From the NCBI RefSeq assembly GCF_019112545.1, contig NW_025064887.1, forward strand, positions 633,268 to 697,267: a stretch of 64,000 nucleotides of DNA, in the 5' to 3' direction. This stretch comes from Guyanagaster necrorhizus. Taxonomy: Eukaryota; Basidiomycota; Agaricomycetes; Agaricales; Physalacriaceae. Shown one piece after another: positions 57,371-64,000 of this stretch (position 1 is the stretch's first letter; each line of letters opens with the position of its first letter). Under the pieces are notes generated by a model that saw only the letters and a program-made list of their open reading frames with translations, made no database searches and was not told the DNA's origin. The translations under genes were made by a program, and so were the position numbers.

Positions 57371-58790
57371 TTAAATCTCAAAAGTAGATACTCCCCGAGT
57401 GTTAATTATATCCAAGGTTATCTCTATTTCCCCCGGACTGGTGTGAGAACGGCATTTCCACCCTTCTCTCTCAATACTATCCTGAGTTCTCGGAGAGACT
57501 GGGGTTCGTCTGAAGCCAGTTTGTACGCCGGGGCTAGGAATGGAGCCGCGGTAATCGCAAGTCCTCCGTGAGTTGAAGTGGCCTCGGTTGGAAACTAGGC
57601 CCGGTCGAGTGAATGTGAACAGACTGACATTAAGAATACCGGATGACGAGAATAGAATGCGGGCAAACGCGGTGGCGATAAAGGGCATCTCTATCCCACA
57701 AAAAGAGAGCCAGCGGACAAGGGACATGGGAAAGATTGCAACGAGGTATACCGCAGGGTAGCCGAGAAGGTTTCTACGTTAGTATATGTGCAACCAGGAA
57801 CAGATAGTACCCACAAAAGCATCTGCATGGCAATCGTGTTGGATTGTTGAACTGAAAAGCTTATTTCTACGGTACCATCCAGGCTACCGTCGAAAGCTGA
57901 TTTAACGATACTCGCGTCCAATTTGCGCCGCAGCTGTATCTTGTATCCATTCACTAGAACGATATCTGCCAGATGGCGTTGAGTGAAGCCTTTCGATTAT
58001 AATACACGCGTACCTTTGAGAACTAGTGCTATCATAGCGTAGCACATGATATTTACTGAAGCGGTAAACCACACCCAACCGTATTCTAGGACAATTTGTT
58101 CAATGCGACATTCATGATCACTGATCCAACACTCTGTGAAGAGGTATGAGGTGAAGCCCAGAGAATCCGCAAACAGAGCACAGACAATATTGGGTATTTC
58201 CATAATATTCTGCTCTGCGATGTACAGCCAAGCTGACACCAACGAGTCCAGAAACGTCCAGAACATAACCAATACGAGAGGACGACTTTGGGATGCGAAT
58301 AACATTTGAAAACAAGAACCAAGAAAGTGTGTATGGCGATAGACTGTGCTTTAGTAAAATGTCGAGACAGTCTGCTCGTAATGAATACCATTTTTCGGAA
58401 AAATCAGACCATACAGTGCTTGAAGTACAAGAAAAAGACGTACGATAAAGCCACTCCAAGATCGCCCAACTACTTGAAGATTCCTTTTTTTTAATATCTG
58501 TGATGATATACAGGGCATATTATAGTAAGTGAAAGCACACCTTGAGCAGTGCAAAATGTTCCCTTCGTCATGCCCTTGAAAAGGCAGAATGAGACCTGCA
58601 TCTCCGCCGTCAAATTGAGAGTCACTCACCACATCGGCGATCCATCGAATGTCCATTATCTCCATGCCAACTTTCCAGCTTAAAGAAGGGTCGAGTAGAA
58701 TAATCACCTACCGATAGCTTGAATCAGATCGCACACCAGGAGGTTCACGAAGTAGTAGTGAATATGAGTCGAGGCTACCCAAGCACGAAC
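57371..58790 (-). pseudogene. 7TM receptor-like protein copy 2, N-terminus missing
   Basis: Same family and exon order as copy 1: HIHYYFVNLLVCDLIQAIG (TM2), MEIMDIRWIADVV, GTFCTAQG, SIAIHTFLVLVFKCYSH, VLVMFWTFLDSLVSAWLYIA (TM4), ECWISDHECRIEQIVLEYGW, GYKIQLRRKLD, and MSLVRWLSFCGIEMPFIATA with SSSGILNVSLFTFTRPG. It ends GVSTFEI at 57,371. Upstream of the TM2 exon (58,790) I find no TM1 exon; a run of seven G residues and a stop-containing stretch occur instead. It is either a 5'-truncated paralogue or its first exon has diverged beyond recognition. I mark it pseudogene with reservation. Confidence 0.5.
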
Positions 58791-58901
58791 CCCCCCCTCC
58801 TGTCTGAGCCCTGAGGCAAGCACCTAATCCTCAAGGAAAACGAGGTGGCCATGAAGTAAACAAAGACCTAGTAGATACCTTACAACCAGCTACTCGTTTC
58901 A

Positions 58902-59600
58902 CTAGATTCGCTCATCACCGTCAAATTTAATCCATGTTTCTCCAGGCTTTGCGAGTTCCTCCTGTGCCCAGTCCGCCATAGCGTTGTGTCGCTCACAGCA
59001 GTTCCGTAGAGGATAGATTACTTGCAAATTATTCATATATAGCTGCCTAATGAGCTTCACGTCGACGTGACAGATAGCGGGGGCAAAATCAATAAAGACT
59101 GAGGTTCCAGAAGGATCAGGGATGAGGATGATGTTTGACGTGTCAAATTCACGGTAAGCAGCGATGCCAGTCAACGCCTTTTTAAACTGGACGCTGATAA
59201 GCATTCTACCGTCGGTTCGATGAAGTAAACATACCACCCATAATAGTACGGCACCGTTGTTCCCTGTAACGACTCGAGCTCCTCATATGCTTCGTCCTCG
59301 CTAGTAGACACCACCCACGGTCTGAGATACTCGTATAATTCATAAGGATAGTTGATGTCTGGCAGAGGCAGTAGGGAAGACTGGACGATTTTTAAAACGA
59401 CCTTGCCCAGATTTCAAGTTGGGACCGAGGAATGGACGTCTGCAATCCAGACTTGGGAGAGTTGCTTATCATGTCGATACGGAATAATGGCATAAGGTCT
59501 TAGGAACCTCCATTGATGGCGAATGGAGGATTCAATGAACCACCTTTGTTGCAAAGGATTCTGAATACCTCTTCACAACGCTTCATAACTTCTCGGTTGC
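58902..59600 (-). pseudogene. truncated fungal protein-kinase-like remnant
   Basis: An upstream piece (about 59,470-59,250) reads NYPYELYEYLRPWVVSTSED, then LESLQGTTVPYYYGWY, the small-lobe region of fungal kinase-like proteins. After an intron, ALTGIAAYREFDTSNIILIP and TSVFIDFAPAICHVD represent the catalytic-loop Asn and a DFG-like DFA. It ends WIKFDGDERI at 58,902. The stretch between the lobes that should carry most of the hinge and the HxD is missing, and a stop interrupts the N-terminal part near 59,415. A fragment rather than a working kinase. Confidence 0.5.
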
Positions 59601-59766
59601 TAAGGTCAACCCTCGCTGTCAGCCATTTCTTCTAAGACGACGATGGGTCAATCGCATCAATCATGTGATCAACACGTTCTGTCACGTTGTGACGACAACG
59701 GTACGCAATTCGCCAATTCAAGTCCAACGGGGGAGGGGAGGCGCTGTTCCCTTTCCTCTTGCCATC

Positions 59767-62700
59767 ATGATGTCCAGTAGCACCTCTCCTCGCCGAAATC
59801 CGAGTTCGAGGTCTTACCAAGGGTCTCTGTATCAGTCTGCGTCGAGCTCTAGGCCCTTCTTAAACATGCTGAATCCAATGAGTAGACCATATCAGGGCTA
59901 TACGCAAGCAAGCCAGTCTCTGCTGGAGGAAGAGGAAGAGGAAAGAAGAAGCTCAAATGAAGAGGAGGAGGAAGACGTGGAGACAGGTCACAGTCAGAGC
60001 ACGATATTCCAGAGAGACGCCATTCCATTGTCCAAGTCACGGTCCAAGTCCAAGTCGCATGGCAAGCCTCGTGTCTCGTGGGATGCCGCCGCCTCTAGTA
60101 CCGATCCGTCATTGCATCCCAATATCCATCAGGAAGATAAGATTCACGACCAGGACTCGGACGACGGCGAGGTGCCACAGAGTTTCATGATCGAGGCCAC
60201 CTCCCGCAGGCCGTCTAAGAGGGGCAAGGGCAAGGAGACGACAGGTTCCAGTTTTGTTGGAGGACGTCAGCAGCCGCTGTTCTCTATCCCGGGAAGGAAG
60301 CTGCCCCCCGTTTTACCTATCCATGCGTCCGTGTCTATACCCCCACGTCCTTCAGAACTGGATACCGAGGACGCTGAGGCGACGCCGCGACCCGACGATA
60401 TCTCCCAACATTCTCCTAGACAGCACAGGCCCATGCGGGGACTTGATGCATACGAACGCGCTTTATGGAACTGGGTTAATGTGTACAACCTAGATGCTTT
60501 TCTGCAAGATGTGTATTTCTACTACGAAGGCAAAGGCATATACAGTATTGCTCTGTCGAGAGGGCTAAATCTACTGTAAGTACCATTATTCACTATTCCT
60601 CGGCCCCATTGACATTCAATAGGACTGTGGGTTTCGTCATTGGTTTCTCAACCTTCCTCCTCGGATGTATAGACTATTCGCGGATACACCCCGATAAAAC
60701 AATGCGGCTGTCTAATGCTATTGTCGATCATTGTGTATCAAAGTCAGTTCCCATACATTCGTCTCTGCATTGACTAACGTCTTTGCAGTTTCTCAGGCTT
60801 TACGCTACTATTTTTCATTCTCTTTACCGCGTTTTACATATGGCAAATTGCATTGTTTATCCTGGGAACTATGCGCCTTGTGGATATGTACAACTTTTAT
60901 ACCCATCTGTTAAAGATTCCAGACGTGCGTTCATTTTATGCTCCTTATCACCTCAGTTAATGGGCAGTGCCGACAGGTTGACATTCCAACCATATCGTGG
61001 CCCGAGGTTGTTCGCCGGATCAGTGCTATACGTGAGGAGAATCCCCTCACAGCCATCTCCTCAAAGAGTGCCCGGAACACCAATGACACGACAACAGCGA
61101 AACTTGATGCCCATGATATCGCGAATCGAATAATGAGGCAGGAAAATTACCTTATAGCGCTCTTCAACAAGGAACTCTTGGATCTAAGAGTGCCGTGGCC
61201 TCTTTTTTTAAAGCAATACATAGCTGAGGACAGAGGGAAGGGAAAGATGCTGACCCAGGCGCTTGAATGGAATCTAAGATTCTGCCTGATGGAATACCTA
61301 TTCGACAAACATGGTCGTGTAAGAAAGGTGTTCCTGAAATCCAAAAATCGGACCGTCTTGATTGAAGGGCGCGTTAATCTTCAACTTATTTCTGAAACGC
61401 GAAGCTAATGTTTGGACTATAGACTCAAACGTAGATTCATCTTCATGGGAATACTAAACGCTATTTTCGCTCCTTTTATCGTGCTCTATCTGTTGATGTA
61501 TTCATTTTTCCGGTACTTCGAGGTGGGTTGTCCCCTTTCTTTGCGTTCATCCACATGATCTCCCTTCCTCAGGAATATCACAAGGACCCATCATCAATTG
61601 GTGGACGCAGGTATACATCCTTTGCGCAGTGGAAATTCAGAGAGTTCAATGAACTACCTCATTTTTTTATACGACGACTTGATGAGAGTTGTCCCGCCGC
61701 CAGCATGTACATTGGGCAGTTTCCCAACGAGAAGATGACGCTTATCATGCGGTACGTTCCGCGGCTTTAATCCATACCCGAGGCCCTTGCTAATAGTCAT
61801 CTATAGTTTCGTGGCTTTCATCTCCGGCTCATTTGCGGCTGTACTCTTTTTGGCTACTGTCCTCGATCCTGACATCTTTGTTCATCTCGAAATTACATCT
61901 CATCGTACGGTGCTTTTTTACCTCACTGTGTTTGGATCGATATTGGCTGTAGCGAGAGGGATGATACCTGAAGATAACAGGGTATTTGATCCCGAGTTAT
62001 TGATGACGGAAGTGATCACTTATACGCACTATATGCCTGACGAGTGGAAAGGTCAGCTGCATAGCAAAAGGGTAGGTCGTGGCGACCGTATCTGTTTTGC
62101 TGATCTCATCGTTTGTCATTCCAGATCCACCAGGAATTCGGCGAGCTTTACGCTATGAAGGTCATGATATTCGTGCAAGAAGTGCTTTCCGTGGTCTTGA
62201 CACCCTTTGTGCTATGGTTTTCACTCCCTTCCTGCGCTCCCGCTATCGTCGACTTTTTCCACGAATTCACCGTTCACGTAGATGGACGAGGGTATGTTTG
62301 CAGCTTTGCCGAGTTCAACTTTGAGAGACATGGCAATGTCAAAGTATGTTGACGTGTACTTACAGTGAAATGAACCTGTTGCTAATCATTCCCCACCAAT
62401 AGTTTGGTGCACCAGCCCAGAACATCGACAAACGGATGATCTCGAACGAGGGCAAGATGGAGAAGAGCTTCTTGAATTTCAAGGTATATAATTATTGTAG
62501 CAGCGACCTGTGGTTTCTCATCTCATGATCTATTCTAGGCTGCCAATCCAGATTGGAACCCCACAGATCCGTCAGGTTCGTTATACCTAAGCCGCATGGC
62601 GGACTTCACAGCAGCACATCTTCCCGGGCGTCGGCGACCCGGCACTGGCGTCATGCCTCTTGACCACAGCAACGGTAGTGGCGAGCGCAAAACTGAGGTC

Positions 62701-63102
62701 GATCGTGCACAGGAATATGATCGCGCCCTCCGACAAAGTCAACTTGCAGCGCGTCGGCGGGGTGGAAGTATGTTGGGCGCGTCCATGCTAGGTCCTCCAG
62801 GCCCTTCGGGATCGTCGATATTTGGTGGAATGTCGACAGCCCAGACAGTGGTGCTTGGAGATTCACAGGGTAGTGTGCCAGTTGAGACAGTGCGTAAGGA
62901 GGTGTCGAAGATTACGGATAGTGATTTGGCTGAAGACGGAGGTGTTGGTAGTGGACTTGGTGAGTCGTATGTTGATGGTGCGAAACGGACACGAACTTTT
63001 GGAGAAGCGGAGGAAGAGGAGGAAGGATTCGAAGACGGAGGCGTCTTGGGACTGCTGGCTCAGATTTATGACCGGAGAGACGGCCCAACAAGGGTGCTCT
63101 AA
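59767..63102 (+). CDS. ATG9: ATG9, autophagy lipid scramblase
   Basis: Atg9 is a membrane protein on small vesicles that seed the autophagosome and scrambles lipids between leaflets. Start MMSSSTSPRRNPSSRSY; the first 200 residues are a disordered Ser/Arg/Glu-rich tail. The conserved core begins LDAYERALWNWVNVYNLDAF. Membrane segments: VGFVIGFSTFLLGCIDYSRI, LLFFILFTAFYIWQIALFIL, FIFMGILNAIFAPFIVLYLL, VAFISGSFAAVLFLATVLD and TVLFYLTVFGSILAVARGMI. Core motifs RIMRQENYLIALFNKELLDL, EYHKDPSSIGGRRYTSFAQW and FHEFTVHVDGRGYVCSFAEF match the family. The C-terminal tail is disordered and ends DRRDGPTRVL. About nine exons, roughly 870 residues. The start is the ATG at 59,767; the open frame upstream lacks another ATG. 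Confidence 0.95.
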
Positions 63103-63495
63103 GGTACCTTGCATAGCCATCACATACTGCTGTACATTCGTAACGCATATAACGACGATCGATGTAAGCTACCGCCAATATTGGGGTCGTTCAGACAGTC
63201 ACATATCTTGAGCGAATGTTTCTGTTTCGCTCGGCAAACTCAAAGCACAAATCAACACACTTGGAAGGACATGCATATATCATTGACAAGGACACAATTC
63301 AGTTATGCAAATATTCAAGGCACTAGAAAATGAATGCAAGTCAGTTGAATGTCCGAAGGAAACAGATATAGAGAACGAAAAAGTCAGATAAAGTATAATG
63401 ATTCCGGATAGACGATTTCCTCAGAGGACAAGCCTCGGTAGAGGGAGTCTGTTTTGTCATCAAGTGACATAAAGCGAGGCTTGTACTCACGTACT
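63103..63495. other. convergent intergenic interval
   Basis: About 390 bp between the ATG9 stop and the eS12 stop. Nothing seen beyond presumed 3' UTRs. Confidence 0.4.
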
Positions 63496-63984
63496 TTAAC
63501 GGTTCTTGAAGTAATCCAGAACGACGTGAAGGCCCTCACTCTCGACACCATAGTCCTTGACAACAACACAGCTGCATCCGACGACCTTGCGGGGGTTACC
63601 CTCACGGTCGATCTTGCACAAGCCGGCCCATGTTCCCAATACCTTGGCGTCACCGACCTTGATGAGGTTAATCTTGTGCTCGGCACAGAGAGCCTCAATA
63701 AGCTTGATGTACTCGGCTTCTGTGCAAGTCTCGACGAGAACACAAAGGTGGGCTTGACGCTTGTCCAGGGCCTTGGCACATTCCCGGAGACCGCGAGCAA
63801 GACCGTCATGGACAAGAGCGTTCTTCAGGACTTGCTACTGAATTTATGAGCAAATTGCAACATGATAAAGATATGGAATACGCACCTGAAGTGCATCTTC
63901 AACAGAAAGCTTGCCCTTGGGCGCCTCGGCGGCAACTTCCTCGACAGGTGCGTCGATTTGAATGTCATCTCCTGCGTCAGACAT
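63496..63984 (-). CDS. RPS12: 40S ribosomal protein eS12
   Basis: A small-subunit ribosomal protein. Two exons, 63,984-63,886 and 63,834-63,496, encode 145 residues, the usual family length. It starts [20 protein letters not shown], continues [20 protein letters not shown] across the 51-bp intron (CAG/CAA junction), then [40 protein letters not shown] and [20 protein letters not shown], and ends VLDYFKNR. The residue pattern matches eS12 along its whole length. The window ends 16 bp upstream of the start, so its promoter is not seen. Confidence 0.97.
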
Positions 63985-64000
63985 CCTGAAAATATCATTC

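Noticed and set aside
58351..58707. 118-codon minus-strand frame as a separate gene
   Set aside because: It reads through introns of receptor copy 2, and the meaningful residues belong to that gene's exons.

Overview
This window is nuclear DNA of a filamentous basidiomycete, most likely an agaricomycete. Genes are split by many short GT-AG introns of about 48-60 bp, and several families are typical of mushrooms: allantoate-permease-type MFS, mpaB-like oxygenase, Git3-like 7TM receptors and small secreted cysteine-rich proteins. Exon structures were read by eye from splice signals and reading frame, so individual boundaries may be off, but the gene identities marked with high confidence rest on long recognisable protein stretches.

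Region 1 (1-13,440) is a dead transposon block. It is AT-rich, full of stops, and almost without CpG. It holds at least four copies of one LTR family (TGTTA...TAACA ends), a decayed Gypsy-type body on the minus strand (protease, RT, RNase H and integrase traces), a decayed Copia-type body on the minus strand (gag, zinc knuckle, protease, integrase, start of RT, with a copia-like primer-binding site), and stretches I cannot identify. CpG returns abruptly at about 13,450, where gene space begins.

Region 2 (13,600-27,600): DSS4/Mss4 and CTF18 are divergent. A mitochondrial ABHD11-like hydrolase follows. Next comes a head-to-head pair of paralogous secreted Cys-rich mini-proteins, an ADGF-type adenosine deaminase, a tRNA-Ser-like relic, a possible RNA-binding protein and a truncated mpaB-like oxygenase.

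Region 3 (28,100-53,200) is mostly housekeeping: an MFS anion permease, CLP1 (mRNA 3' end formation), an external EF-hand NADH dehydrogenase, ATP synthase beta, two unrecognised genes, a DUF1776 protein, cytosolic glutamyl-tRNA synthetase divergent from 2-isopropylmalate synthase, an unrecognised membrane protein and an OB-fold protein. The isopropylmalate synthase carries a clear tandem duplication of its C-terminal regulatory domain.

Region 4 (53,400-59,600) is a decaying accessory block: a frame-broken beta-carbonic anhydrase, two tandem 7TM receptor paralogues (the second apparently lacking TM1) and a truncated kinase-like remnant. Region 5 (59,700-64,000) returns to housekeeping with ATG9 and ribosomal protein eS12.

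The observations I rank highest are the duplicated LeuA regulatory domain, the divergent secreted-peptide pair with conserved exon lengths and promoter, the CpG desert with its sharp edge, and the OB-fold gene that may be shieldin-like. I found no CRISPR, prophage or evident biosynthetic cluster, as expected for this type of genome.
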